Shown in pieces: positions 1 through 11,900 of a DNA stretch of 64,000 bases. Position numbers and translations under genes: made by a program. Under the pieces are notes generated by a model, which did not search any database, was not told the origin of the DNA, and worked only from the letters and a program-made list of their open reading frames with translations. This stretch comes from Numida meleagris. Lineage: Eukaryota; Chordata; Aves; Galliformes; Numididae. Positions within the stretch are counted from its first letter, which is position 1. The number at the start of each line of letters is the position of its first letter. The DNA is taken from positions 21,382,616 through 21,446,615 of the forward strand of contig NC_034414.1 in NCBI RefSeq assembly GCF_002078875.1, written 5' to 3'.

Positions 1-583
1 AGAAAAGAAGAAGAAGACGAAGAAGAAGAAAAAGAAGACAAAAAAGAAGATGAAGAAGAAGACGAAGAAGAAGACGAAGAAGTACAAGAAGAAGAAGAAG
101 ACAAAGACGAAGACTAAGAAGAAGAAGAAGACGAATAAGAAGAAGACTAAGAAGAAGAAGAAGACGAAGAAGAAAAAGAAGAAGACAAAGACGAAGAAGA
201 CGAAGAAGAAGAACAAGAAGACAAAGAAGAAGAAAAAGAAGACAAAGAAGAAGAAGAAGATGAAGAAGAAGAAGAGAAAGAAGAAGAAGATGAAGAAGAA
301 GACGAAGAACAAGACAAACAAGAAGACGAAGAATAATAATAATAAGAAGAAGACGACGAAGAAGATGATGAAGAAGATGAAGAAGAATAAGACGAAGAAG
401 AATAAGACGAAGAAGAAAGAGAAGAAGACAAAGAAGAAAAAGAAGAAGAAGAAGAGAACAAGACGAAGAAGAAGAGAAGAAGATGAACAAGTCGAAAAAG
501 AAGAAGATGAAGAAGAAGAAGACGAAGAAGAAAAAGAAGAATACGAAGACAAAGAAGATGAAGACTAACAAGAAGAAGAAGAA

Positions 584-1669
584 GACAAGAAGCTGAAGAC
601 GAACAAGACGAAGACAAAGAAGAAAAACAAGAAGAAGAAGAATAAAAAGAAGATGAAGAATACGAAGAAGAAGAAGTAAAAGAAGAAGATGAAGAAGACG
701 AAGAAGAAGAACACAAAGACGAAGAGTAAGAAGAAGAAGAAGAAGACAAGAAGCTGAAGACGAAGAAGACGAAGACAAAGAAAAACAAGAAGAAGAATAG
801 AAAGAAGATGAAGAATACGAAGGAGAAGAAGAAGAAAAAGAAGAAGATGAAGAAGAAGAAGAACACAAAACAGACGAAGACTAAGAAGAAGAAGAAGACA
901 AGAAGCTGAAGACGAAGAAGACGAAGAAGAAGAAAAAGAAGAAGAAGAAGAGAATAAGACGAAGAACAGAAGAAGAAGAAGATGAAGAAGAAGACGAAGA
1001 CTAAGAAGAAGTCGAAGAAGATGATGAAGAAGAAGAAGACGAAGAAGAAGATGACGAAGAAGAAGAGGACGAAGAATAAGACAAAGCAGAAAAAGAAGAA
1101 GAAGAAGAAGAGAAGAAGAGGAAGAAGAAGAGAAGAAGATGAACAAGACATAGACGAAGACAAAGAAGAAGATGAAGACGAAGAAGATGAAGACGAAGAA
1201 GACAAAGACGAGTAAGAAGAAGAAGAATAAAAAGAAGAAGAAGACGAAGAAGAAGACGAAGACGAAGAAGAATAAGACAAGATGAAGAAGACGAAGAAGA
1301 AGAAGACGAAGAAGAAGAAGACGAAGAAGAAAAAGAAGACGAAGAACACGAAGAAGACGAAGACGAAGAAGAAAAAGAAGACGAAGAAGAAGAAAAAGAA
1401 GACGAAGAANAAGAAGACGAAGAACACGAAGAAGACGAAGACGAAGAAGAAAAAGAAGACGAAGAAGAAGAAAAAGAAGACGAAGAAGAAAAAGAAGACG
1501 AAGAAGAAGACGATGAAGAAGAAGAAAAAGAAGAAAAAAGAAGAGAAGAAGACGAAGAAGAAGAAGATGAACAAGACGAAGATGAAGAAGAAGAAGAAGA
1601 CGAAGTCTAAGAAGAAGAAGAAGAAGACGAAGAAGATGAAGAAGAAGAAGAAGACAAGAAGCTGAAGAC
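584..1669 (+). repeat. Recurring 17-bp marker word showing longer repeat period
   Basis: The word GACAAGAAGCTGAAGAC is uncommon in this tract because of its GCTG. It occurs at 584, 745, 897 and 1,653, always preceded by a run of GAA. The first spacings are 161 and 152 bp, and the last is 756 bp, close to five times 151. Other long words also recur, such as GATGAACAAGACATAGACGA near 1,138 and at 1,861. This suggests that the tract grew by duplication of blocks of roughly 150 bp, not only by slippage of triplets. Confidence 0.65.
1283..1500. repeat. 78-bp tandem duplication around an N
   Basis: Inside the purine-rich tract, a segment marked by the rare GAACACGAAGAAGACG word occurs at 1,344 and again at 1,422, giving a period of 78 bp. 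The flanking bases match closely between the two copies, and the only ambiguous base of the window (N, 1,410) lies between the two marker words. This may be a true recent duplication or an assembly join. Confidence 0.75.
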
Positions 1670-2498
1670 GAAAAAGATGAAGACGAAGAAGAAGAAGAAA
1701 AAGAAGAAGAGAAGAAGAGAAGAAGAAGAGAAGATGAAGAAGAAGACAAATACTAAGAAGAAGAAGAAGATGATGATGATGAAGAAGACGAAGAAGAAGA
1801 TGATGAAGAAGAAGAAGACGAAGAAGAAGACGAAGTAGAAGAAGAGAAGACGAAGAAGAAGATGAACAAGACATAGACGAGGATAAAGAAGAAAAGAAGA
1901 CGAAGAAAAAGAGGAAGAGAAGAAGATGAACAAGTCGTAGACGAAGATGAAGAAGATGAAGACGAAGATGAAGACGAAGACGACAAAGACGAAGAAGAAG
2001 AAGAAGAAGACGAAGACGAAGAACACGAAGATGACGAAGACGAAGAAATAAAACAAGAAGACGAAGAAGAAGAAAAAGAAGACGAAGAAGAAGAAGATGA
2101 AGAAGAAGAAAAAGAAGAAGATGAAGAAGAAATGACAAAAAAGAAGAAGACGAAGAAGAAGAAGACGAAGAAGACGAAGACAAAGAAGAAGAAGACAAGA
2201 GGAAGAAGAAGGAGAATACAAAGACAAATAGGAAGACGAAGAAGAAGAAGACAAAGAAGAACAGGAAGATGAAGAAGAACAAGACGAAGACGACGAATAA
2301 GAGAAAGACTTAGAGAAGACTAAGAAGAAGAAAACAAGACAAAGAAGAAGAAGCAGACAAAGAAGATTTCAAAGACGAAGATGAAGACAAAGAAGAAGAA
2401 GAACAAGAAGAAGAAGTAGACGAAGAAGATGAAGACGAAGAAGACGAAGATGAAGAAGACGAAGATGAGGAAGAAGAATAAGACGAAGAAGAAGATGA

Positions 2499-2532
2499 AG
2501 AAGAAGAGAACAAGAAGAAGAAGACGAAGAAG

Positions 2533-2564
<32 letters not shown>

Positions 2565-2792
2565 GGTGAAGAAGAAGGAGAGGACGAAGAAGATGAAGAA
2601 GAAGAAGAAGAAGGAGAAGAAGAAAAAGTAGGAGAAGAAGAAGGAGAGGACGATGAAGACGAAGAAGAAGAAGTAGAAAAAGACAAAGGAGAAGACGAAG
2701 GAGAAGACGAAGAAGGAGACGGTGATAAGAAAAACCAAAGGCCTTCTTCCACTTCTTCATCTTCAGAAGACTTGGATGCTGATGACTACTGA
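2499..2792 (+). CDS. Possible C-terminal end of a Glu/Asp-rich protein (partial, uncertain)
   Basis: Downstream of an in-frame stop at 2,496 the frame is open for 97 codons, to TGA at 2,790-2,792. It reads as a few Arg codons, then Glu/Asp with scattered Gly, Val and Lys, and leaves the repeat as GDGDKKNQRPSS, a serine run, and EDLDADDY before the stop. There is no ATG in it, so if real it is the last part of an exon whose start lies further left. I do not recognise the protein. Against coding: the same frame is closed by stops at 2,466 and 2,496, a GAA tract is open by nature, the last unique stretch of about 22 codons could be open by chance, and the serine run comes from a pyrimidine-rich segment that is an inverted copy of the repeat. 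Confidence 0.2.
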
Positions 2793-5700
2793 AGGGCAAA
2801 ACCAGGTGGAGTAGGAAAAAGCCTTTATGTATGCAGCAGGTGATTTATTATAACAGAAATCATAGAAATAATTTCTACAACATTAATTTCTTTTCTCCTC
2901 CCAATTCAAAAAACCAACATTCCAAAAAACAGTCAGTAAAGCTTTGCAATGTCATCAAGTCCACTCCCACAAGTAAAGAATTGTCATTATTACAATTTCT
3001 TTCGTATCTGGAAAGACTCAAAAGCCTCTTCTCTAACAATGTGCCATTTTCTAACAGGACTTCTGTAACAAGCTACAGAATACTGCAAAATATAATAGTG
3101 ACTGTTAGTCAAATCTTGAAAGTTTTTACTAACTTGAACAATCCAATATTATTTATTAAAAAAAAAAAAATTTCCTTTTTCATGGGAATTTTACACTGCA
3201 TGTGCAGGTAACTTAAACATTATCTTCATGTTAAGCACCTAAAACTAGGGTAAGTTATGGTACCCCCAGCTCAAATGTGCAGTTCTTTAATAGCCAGATG
3301 AGTTATATTTTTTTAAATTTACTGCTTCACCCAATATATTGCATATGCACACTCTCTAAAAAAGTTCAGCCTCTTCACAGATCACAATATCTGAACACTA
3401 ATTGAGTTTATATACATAAATAATCAAACTAATTATAGAAGCATTGTCTGTTCAGTAACTATTGCTATTTGAGAAGGTCAGTGTTGACTTTAAGAATCCC
3501 ATTACCCATAGGGAACTACTAAGAACAGAAATGAGTGAAAATATCTCTTTGGGTTCTTCATTTATTGACTTCACCTAGAGTCAAGTGGCCACTCACAAAC
3601 TGAATGAGGCAATTACATGAGGTAAACACCTATCCAGAAATGATTAAACATCTCCTGGCCTTGGGCTGCAGATCAGATGAATCACCAGACAGACAACTGT
3701 TTAAGAAAAGTACAGGAGAGTCAGGGAGAGGACACAGGGACCTCAACAAATAGGTTTAGGAAAGTACTGTAGTAACTGTGCTCTGTGAATCCCAGGACTC
3801 TGATAAAATGGTGTTTTTTCTCAACAACTGTGTCTTTCCCAGATGACCCATAAATTCAACTTTGTTTAAAAATCTGTTATGTTTAGATGACATTTAAACT
3901 CCTGTGAAGGCTTTGGTTCTCTTTGCTGAGCCTGCTGGACCTACCAAATTAAGGAGCTTGAATCTGCCTTGAGAGACAAGGTAGCTAGGGTGTCATGGTT
4001 TTACACAGGAGTGATGCTAAAGTGTGGCAGAACTGTGGTAAATCATGATGGTGTTGAAATGTTTCTGAACAGAAAAAAAAAAAAAAACAACACAGAGATG
4101 CAAGTCAGCGACAGTCTGCAAAATGCAGGAGGAAATATTTAGCTCAAATTTGCTATAGACCTTTGACTCAGGATCTCAAATCTTATGGGTGAATGCCTCT
4201 GGAAGATCCACAATAAATTTAGAACAGCTTCACTTTATAGTGTTCTTTGTCTGGACACACTGACCTTTTACAGAGTCAAACTGGACATTAATTTAATCAT
4301 TATAGCATGGGTAGGTGAGTCCCAAGGGAAATCAGCAGCAGTCAAGAAAAAATGCATTATTATTTAGCTGCAGTTCTAGTCCTGTGTTTCTCCTTGCCAA
4401 TTCCTGAAAAGGAAATCCAATTTGACTGTTTTTCCAGTTAAAGAAATGAGCATTTAACCTTTAAGTTAAATACTTTCTCTTCAAAACATTACAGACTAAA
4501 AAAAAAATGAGTATGTCTGAACACCTAGAACTCAGTTTTAACCCTAGATTGGCCCAGATCATCAAGGGGAACAGTACAGCAAGTCTTACTTTTCCTATGA
4601 AATTTTTGCATTTTTCTCTGTATTTATACTCTAGCCATAGCTTAGATGCTGTCTGCCAGAGAACGCATGAATTCTAGAAATGAAGGGATCAATCTTGGAC
4701 AAGTGAAAGAAAATAATGATTTTTAAGAAATAAAAATATATTTAAGATGCAAGACATATCTCTCATCACACACTGAAAATCTGGAATTCATGGAGCCTGA
4801 GTTTGCAAAACTTTGCAAATCTTGCAAAACTGTTTAAGGCTTAGCTGTGACAAATATATCATTTTTAAAACAATACATATAGTCCAAACATCTCTTAAAA
4901 GCTTTTAGAGAGCTGGATAAGAGTTTACTTTGGAGTCCTAAAACATCAAGATTGGTACAGATGCCTATTCAGTCTGCTCTACCACTGATCTCCTTGATGG
5001 TGGTCTCACTCAGAGACCCTCCTTGATGGATCTGTTACCTAAGGATAACATGTTAGAGAATAAATTGTCAGCTAAATCCTCTAAAATGACTAGGATCAGA
5101 ATATTCTCTTTTTCTTGCTGAATGCAGTTCTTGAAGGTCAGAGATGCGTGTGTTATAACAGACCTGAATTCATAATGACTTGCTGTTTTAGATATTGTCA
5201 TGTCTAATCAAGCTAAATTCAGAATGGCTTTAGTCTTCAAACAAAACAATGTCTTTTTTCGCACAAGTGTATACTTCAGTTTTTGGAGCCAATGGTGCAC
5301 AGTTTCAAAATAAATAGGCCCATGTATGAAGTTTAGCTGTCAAGACTATGACCCATTTGCTTGTCCTAAGAGTTAGTACAAGCATGTCCTGCACATAACA
5401 TTACTTATGATCTATTAAATCATACCGGGAGAAACATAATCACTATAGTTAATTCTGAGTATGTAGGTCCATTCAGAGTATTTGAAGTGTTGCAGAATAG
5501 GGCTAAAGTTAAGGAAGAAAGCAGAGTGAGGTAAAAGGTACTACTCATATTTCATTACTGAGTATATTATCTTTCATTCCACTTTTAATATACTTCAGAA
5601 TACGTTGACAGGGTTAAATGGAAAAAAAGACAAAACCTTGAAGTGGGAGAAGGAGTATATGTTATTAAAATTAATGGCAATATTTTTATTTCTATCTGAG

Positions 5701-8570
5701 ATTATTCCTTGGATTCACTGGATAGCACTTGGAAATATGCTTTATGGTATTGTCTTCTTTCTTTTTCTTTAAATAAGAAAATTAACTGTTAGAGTATCTG
5801 ATTGTTTAAATGTTCTCAAAAAGATCATGTAAAAATGCTTTTGAATAGCCATAAAGAGCACTCAACAAATACACAACAGTTTTTCTTCTTATGCTGTAAC
5901 TGATCCCCATCTACTTATACATTTAAACTGCAAATGAGCGTATGCATGTGAGGCACTGTGAGCCAGATATTATCTTTATTATTTCATTAAAGAATCAGGT
6001 AGAGGGGAGAGAACTTAAGGCACAGCAACATTTTCAAAAGCAGTTAGTAAGTGTAAACATTTCAGATTTTGGAAATTTAGTGTGAGACATCCTGATGCCC
6101 GATTTTTTAGTGATTTTGAGATCCTGTGGTTCCTAACATGAGAAATCCTCTCAGTTATTTCTTCCCAGTCCCCTGTAAGCAACGTTATATGAACTAAAAT
6201 GTTCAAAAAATCCCACTGTGTCATTTTCCAGGAGGAAGAGTCCTAAAAAGTAATGATTGTACATATGAATCTTAGGGTCACGACTTTTTCCACACTTGCA
6301 AAATGCCCTTTGCGAGGCACTCTTAAGAAGATTTAGATTGTTGTTGGACCACAGCCTGCAGTCAGGATTTAGTGAGATAGAATCTCATAACCACTTACTC
6401 CTGAGGGTGCTAAAGAAAATGAAGAATAAGGTGAAGGTGAACTTCTCTGTTTTCTTAAGAACAACATTAGAAAGGATGCAGGGCACTGGAGTGCCTATCC
6501 TTTCAGTAGTCAGCCTGCAACATCCATGAATAAGCAGAACAAGGAATTTTTGGCTATTATGTGGTATCCTGTGCCAAGAAAAGGAAATACAAAATCAACT
6601 GCAGATATAGGAGCATGAAGTGCTACATGCTGGTGTTTCAAATAATTTCTTGCACAGGCATTTATGCACTTATGGGGCTCTCACCATACTCTTTTCCAGA
6701 ACACAGAAGTGGAAAGCAACTGAAGTATCTGTGAAAGACTTAAAAATTTATACAAGAAGAAATTACAATAGATGTGTGTGGCTATAGCGCCATCATTCTG
6801 TGTTTTGCTAAGATACAGTTCTTACAGCTTTAAGAATAGGCGTGACCGCCATTTTGCTAGTTTTGCTAATTCAGATTCCCCAGTTTAGGAATTTCTGCTT
6901 TTTGTGTGTGTTTGTGGCTTTCTCCTCTTTGTTTGTTTGTGGCTTTCTTCTCTGTGTGTGTTTGTGGCTTTCTGTTTCTTTGTTTCTGTTTTATTTTGTT
7001 TCTATTCACATTATTTCCCATTTCCATTCTGCATTTTATCCAGAGGTTATATCGGATCCCGTTTCTGTGGAAAAGCAAGGACTTTAATCAGAAAGGAAAT
7101 TTTTCTGATTTAGTTAAATCAGTTAAGAAGTTAATTTACTCAAGTCAAAGAGCTTCCAAAATAGCATTTCATGACTTTTCCCTTCTTCTATTAGATGTGA
7201 GTTCCGTGTGTGGTGCATTCTGATCAATCATCAGAGAGGTTTTGTTTTCCCCAGCTGCTAGGAGTGCCCAGAAACCTCTGACATGACAAGCATGACTCGC
7301 CTGTGCCCAGAAGGCACAGACAGTCTCCTAAGAGTCCTGAGTCTTGCTGCTGTCCAATAGTGTTTTGCTAGTATGATTTTAACTCTCTTTACAAACATAG
7401 CTCATTTTTGTTCTAAATAAAAAATATGCAAACAAAAAAAAAGGGAGGGACACAAATATCTTACTTACGACTATACAGCAAGGTTTGATCCTGAAATTTT
7501 TATTTACACATATGCATTCATGCATACATATATATATGTAAACATAAACATGAAAAATACCTCAAAATAACTCTAAATTCGGTAATGAATTTCAGGTGGT
7601 AACATCCCTTTCTCTAATCACCTTTTTGCTATGTACGTCTACAGCAAGAACAGCAGGAGTCTCACATGGAAACACAGACTCACGCATGATCTGGAGATTC
7701 ACATAACTTGTACAAGTAGACATTCCAAGCTGGAAGAAAAATTCTGTTACTTGGTTTGTAGCTTTTACTTTTTTTTTTTTTTCACCTTTCCGATTGTATT
7801 TTTATCTGAAATCAAAAAACTGCCAGGTTTTTCAGAAGTCTGTCAACTTTAGTCTGACAAAGCATGCATGCTTTTTGAAAGGTTATTGTCCAGTTTGCTA
7901 CACATTGAGTTTGTAGGTGCTTATCCAGCACCATACCATCCATCAGCTTATATAATGGCTACGAATGTTCTGAATGCCTTAAAATTGGCAGAACAATATT
8001 CTGTATAACCACATCTTGCAGAAGAATTAATTATATTATTTGGTTTGTGGCAATTAATTTCAAATTAATTAGCTCCAGCTGTTCTGCAATTTTCCACTTA
8101 GCAGGTAATAACTTTTAAAGAGGCTGTTGCTTCTCATGCAAATAAGACAGTATCAAGGACACTAATTCTTATCCCTTGAAGATATCTGGTTAGATAGTGG
8201 TGATTTTTTGAGACTTAGTTTTTTTTCAAATGAGAATTTCACTGCACTGAGTTCCTAATGTCTTTATGTTCCTTAAGTACCTCTATCTCATTAATGGCTA
8301 CTCTAAGTGCTGCTGATTGATGCAAGAAATTTTTAAAGCTGAAGATACTGGATGGTTGTATTTTGAATTTAAAACTAATTGACAAACATGTCTTATATGT
8401 GTTTTTCTGGTTGATAAAGAATCTTTGCTACTCTACGTGATGCTGAGATAGAATTGAAGAGACAAAAGCTGTATTTCCTGAGGGTGAATATCTTAGTCTA
8501 CAAATAATAAAGTTTTGCAGACATGTCTCATCAAGGACTTGGTAGAGTTTCTGAAGACAAGGCAAACCTC
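2793..8570. other. AT-rich single-copy DNA, no gene seen
   Basis: I see no convincing gene here. Open frames are short (at most about 126 codons, at 2,831-3,211), lack recognisable domains and have the composition of AT-rich noncoding DNA. The stretch holds a 15-base A run at 4,073-4,087, a three-unit minisatellite near 6.9 kb, and a short T run near 7,770. The words TGTCATGGTTTTA at 3,992 resemble an avian LTR start, but nothing LTR-like follows. Confidence 0.6.
6904..6985. repeat. 25-bp minisatellite, three units
   Basis: The core TTTGTGGCTTTCT starts at 6,911, 6,936 and 6,961, an exact 25-bp period, with GT-rich spacers between the cores. Because 25 is not a multiple of 3, the same Cys/Leu/Phe-rich peptide appears in overlapping frames. 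Those frames are by-products of the repeat. Confidence 0.85.
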
Positions 8571-8581
8571 TGTGGAAAGAA

Positions 8582-8900
8582 GGCTGCCCCAAAAGTAATG
8601 CCTCCTACTTATTTTCATGGAAACTACAGCAACTACAGAGAGTACAATAATGCTTGATAAAGCAAATTCTCAGCTACAAAACACAATTTTTCAGCATAGT
8701 CACCACCATTAGCTATGCTTTTTCAAGGGTGATGAACAAGTGCCTTCATGCCATGCTTGTAAAAATCTGCACCAGCAGAGGTGAGCCACTGTCTCTGAGG
8801 CCGCTTCTACATAGGACAATGCACTCTTTTGACCAGAAATTTTATAACATATTATGACTATGTGCTTGTTGCAGACTATACAGGTTGACTCTGTAGATTT
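8582..8900 (-). mobile_element. Mariner-type DNA transposon remnant (Galluhop-like)
   Basis: The left end carries CTGCCCCAAAAGTAATGCCT, a terminal sequence I recognise from the chicken mariner group. Reading the minus strand inward, 8,767 down to 8,688 encodes the typical C-terminus of mariner transposases: an Asp-Phe-Tyr, then GMKALVHH, then an Asn-Gly-Gly-Asp-Tyr near the end. The catalytic Asp residues and the DNA-binding N-terminus are not seen, and I do not find the opposite terminal repeat. The copy is thus truncated or comes from an internally deleted form. The right boundary is a guess from where similarity to the remembered family fades. Confidence 0.65.
8688..8767 (-). pseudogene. 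Mariner transposase C-terminal fragment, broken
   Basis: The minus-strand reading gives DFYKHGMKALVHHP, an in-frame TGA, then KSIANGGDYAEKL. In intact mariner transposases the first part continues into a Trp-Arg-Lys-Cys segment and the protein stops soon after the NGGDYVEK motif. Here the Trp codon (TGG expected) is replaced by a stop and Cys by Ser, and the normal final stop is lost. It cannot encode an active enzyme. Confidence 0.65.
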
Positions 8901-11900
8901 AGATGCAAATTTTTGCACAGATATTTAGGCACTCCCTTCAGAGCAAAATAAAACTTACATTTATAGAGGCCTATTTTTTACAGATCTATCAAATATCCCT
9001 ACTTTGTAATATCATCTATTAACCCTTGTTTGATCTTGTTTTCAAGCTCACCTCAAATTAATTCATTCTAACAACTGTTTCTGTTCCCAAAGCTGAGGTT
9101 TTATTTTGAGGTCTGCAGCACAAGGGTGAATAGGCTCACTTGATGAATTCTCACTTGCACTGAAAAAAATAACTTTCTAAATGCCATTCCTGCCAATATG
9201 AAACATTTTTCTTTTTTCTTTTTTTTAATATAAATGGCTGGCACTATCCTGGCTGTAGCAAAATGTATCATAAAACTCAAGTGCCCCTCCAGTGTCTTTG
9301 GCTTACACCACCAGAGAGATTTATTTACATCTGCATTGACTGTTCAACACTAAGAATCTTGGGAAACCAGACTGACAATTTAGGTGTGAAACAACCCCAC
9401 TTCCTGTTTGCAGTGTACAAGTTTTACTTACAGATGTACTCTCATGTACTCTGTAATAAAAGCTGCTACCAAGAAAATTCAGAATTTGCCTTATTTCTCT
9501 GTCAAATTCCTTTACAGGTGGCTCTTTTACCATAAACTTCTCAAACACCTTATTGGTGTTTCAGAAGCAAATTGTTTTTAATGTCACATATTTGAACTGG
9601 ATCCATGACACAGAGCATATTTCTGTAACAAGAGAGTGCTTAAAAATCCCTGACGCTTGTGACTGCTGTTACCACTCAGATCTTTACTTCAGTGTGTTGG
9701 ATTCAAATATCCACACCAGAAAGCCTTTCATTTCAACTGGCATTACTGGGTTCCTCTAACATCAGTATGACCAAGGATTAATAATGCATTAAATCCCTTT
9801 CACAACTTAGGAAGTATTTTCTACCTCTATGAGGCAATGCATGTTGGGCAAGGTCATGTTCTATCTTCTCATGCTATTTGCTTTGACCTTATTAATACTA
9901 CAGAAGTAGGTACACTTCAGCACATCTAGACTGTAACCCATGTCAGATCCTCAGTTTAGAAGCATTTTAAAGTAAGTCTGGACATTTTTCTATAATATGG
10001 AACAGTATTCTTTCCATTAAAAACCTTAAGCTTCCATGCAGTAAGGTTGCTGACCTAGAGCAGGCTGAATAGTGTCTGTAGCTAAGACTGCCACCTCCAG
10101 CATGAAAACAGTTCTATTTAGCTTTTTGTAATTGTATTTAGAATAGCTTAATACTCGCAAAGATGATGCAGACTCTTACCGGTACTGACAGCAGATGAAA
10201 ATCACCCCTTTCCTATTCAGTGGAAGCCCTGCATCAAGAAAACCAAGTCTGCTGGCTGTCTCATTTAATCAAATGATGATTTAAATATGTCACAACTATT
10301 GTGTGAAATCCTGTTTTATAAGAAAATACTACATAAATTTCACTAAACAAATTAAATTATTTCCCTCACATAAAAAAATTTCTTTGATCAACAATGTCCA
10401 TGCACAGTTAAGCAGCTGATTTTCAGAAAAAAGCACATTTAAAATCAGAATCCAAGCACAATCATCAAAACTAAAGTGTAAAGCCATAAATTCAAAACAG
10501 TAAGAATGGACCGTCCCTAATGCAAAACAAAACAAAACAACAAAACCAATCAAACAAAAAAAGCCCTCACTTGAGTCTGGCCAGGAAAAATTAAATTAGC
10601 TGAAGAGAGACTCGATCACAAACATCTCAGCTAGAAGCTGTCTTATGCAGGCTATTATTTTGAATGAATAATATTAATGAGGTCAAAACTAAGTCTGTAC
10701 ATCATGCCAAGCACTTGTAAGAGTGCTTCAGCTCTACTGAAAGTGATACCCAGAGCAATACATGCTCAGGTAATTCTAAAATGCTCTCTCACTCACTCCC
10801 ATTTCCCTAGGCAGTGGAAAGCACATTAATTAAAGACCATTTCCTGACCATGAGAATTATCAACCTGAGGTATAATGAGACCAACATAAGGAAAGCTCAC
10901 AGAAGACATTTAAGCAAGGTATCCAGATATAAGCTTGTAGACTTGATCAAAGCTGGAAAAAAAAAAAAAGCCTACATTTGTTCGTTTTTCAATTTAACTA
11001 CGTGTAACCAGAACAGGCACAAAAACTAGCATTTGCAAACAACAATGTGAAATGAGAAAGAGCAGCATTTTTGCAGAGGCAAGACAAATGTTTAGTTCTT
11101 TTGGAAATATTCATAAATCAGCCTTTGTCGGTGAAAAAACAATAATCATGATTTCAATGGTAATGTAAATGTGGGTAGTACCTGAAATGAAAGGAAATTT
11201 GAATTTTGTCTCTGAGGAGAAAACTGACTAATATTCAGGGAAAAAATCACTCCTTTTTCAGGGGTAAACTGTTTATGAAGACAATATCTCAGACTCAGTT
11301 ATTCTGATCTGGTTTAAAAAATTTTAAAGGTGACTCCGTTTTGCACATCTTCTTTGATAGATCGCATTATCTCATGCTTGTAAGCCTTGCTCTTCCTTCC
11401 CCAACCAGCTGCTTTGTTGCCTTCGTTTCTTTTTGTCGCATGATGTGTGAAAACAGGCTACTGCCTGTTCCTGGAAGAAAAACCATCTCCTTGGGATTCA
11501 CTCAGGTTTAATCATCCTTCAGAACAAAGAAACATCCGGCTAGCTGCACATGCAAACATAAGTTTGGGGTGCTGTTCGATTAACTGAAGGTATACAATTT
11601 GCTCAGAAACTTTAGGCTATGTAGGTAAGACTGAATAAAAGCAAACCTTCCTAAAACATTTGCTAAACAGCAGTATGATTTTCTCTCTGTAGAAGCAAGA
11701 GACATGCATTTTCATCTGACTGAAACAGGTCAAGAGGACTGTTGGTCTTAGTTTCCTTTGATGAACTCAATTATTAGGGAATTTACCTGCAAATGCCATT
11801 ATGATGAGTAGATGACAGTACGCTGGGATAAAAGATGAAGAGGATCTAGCAAGACAGTGGAACTTCATCGTCACAGAAATTTCACCTATAAGCACCCTTC

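Larger units (their letters stand above)
1..2740. repeat. GAA/GAC/GAT-rich low-complexity tract, truncated at left edge
   Basis: The + strand is almost entirely A and G in a triplet rhythm (GAA, AAG), broken about every 6-12 bases by C or T as GAC or GAT. No unique sequence interrupts it for 2.7 kb, and it is already under way at base 1, so its true length is larger. Read in the GAA phase it gives Glu/Asp, in the AAG phase Lys/Thr and in the AGA phase Arg. On the other strand it gives Ser, Phe or Leu runs. The long open frames in it (for example 147-2,282 minus, 711 codons) are therefore by-products of base composition. The Glu/Asp phase is closed many times by TAA in GAATAA or GACTAA and shifts phase repeatedly. 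One N is present at 1,410. Larger repeat units are visible inside it and are listed separately. Confidence 0.95.

Noticed and set aside
147..2282. 711-codon open frame on the minus strand, and other long frames in 1-2,740
   Set aside because: They are Ser, Phe and Leu runs forced by the GAA-type repeat and include an N. They have no start context, domain or normal composition.
3992..4060. TGTCATGGTTTTA, like an avian LTR start
   Set aside because: No further LTR motifs, TATA box or TGACA end follow within LTR distance.
6842..7223. Four overlapping Phe/Cys/Leu-rich frames
   Set aside because: They are readings of the 25-bp GT-rich minisatellite.
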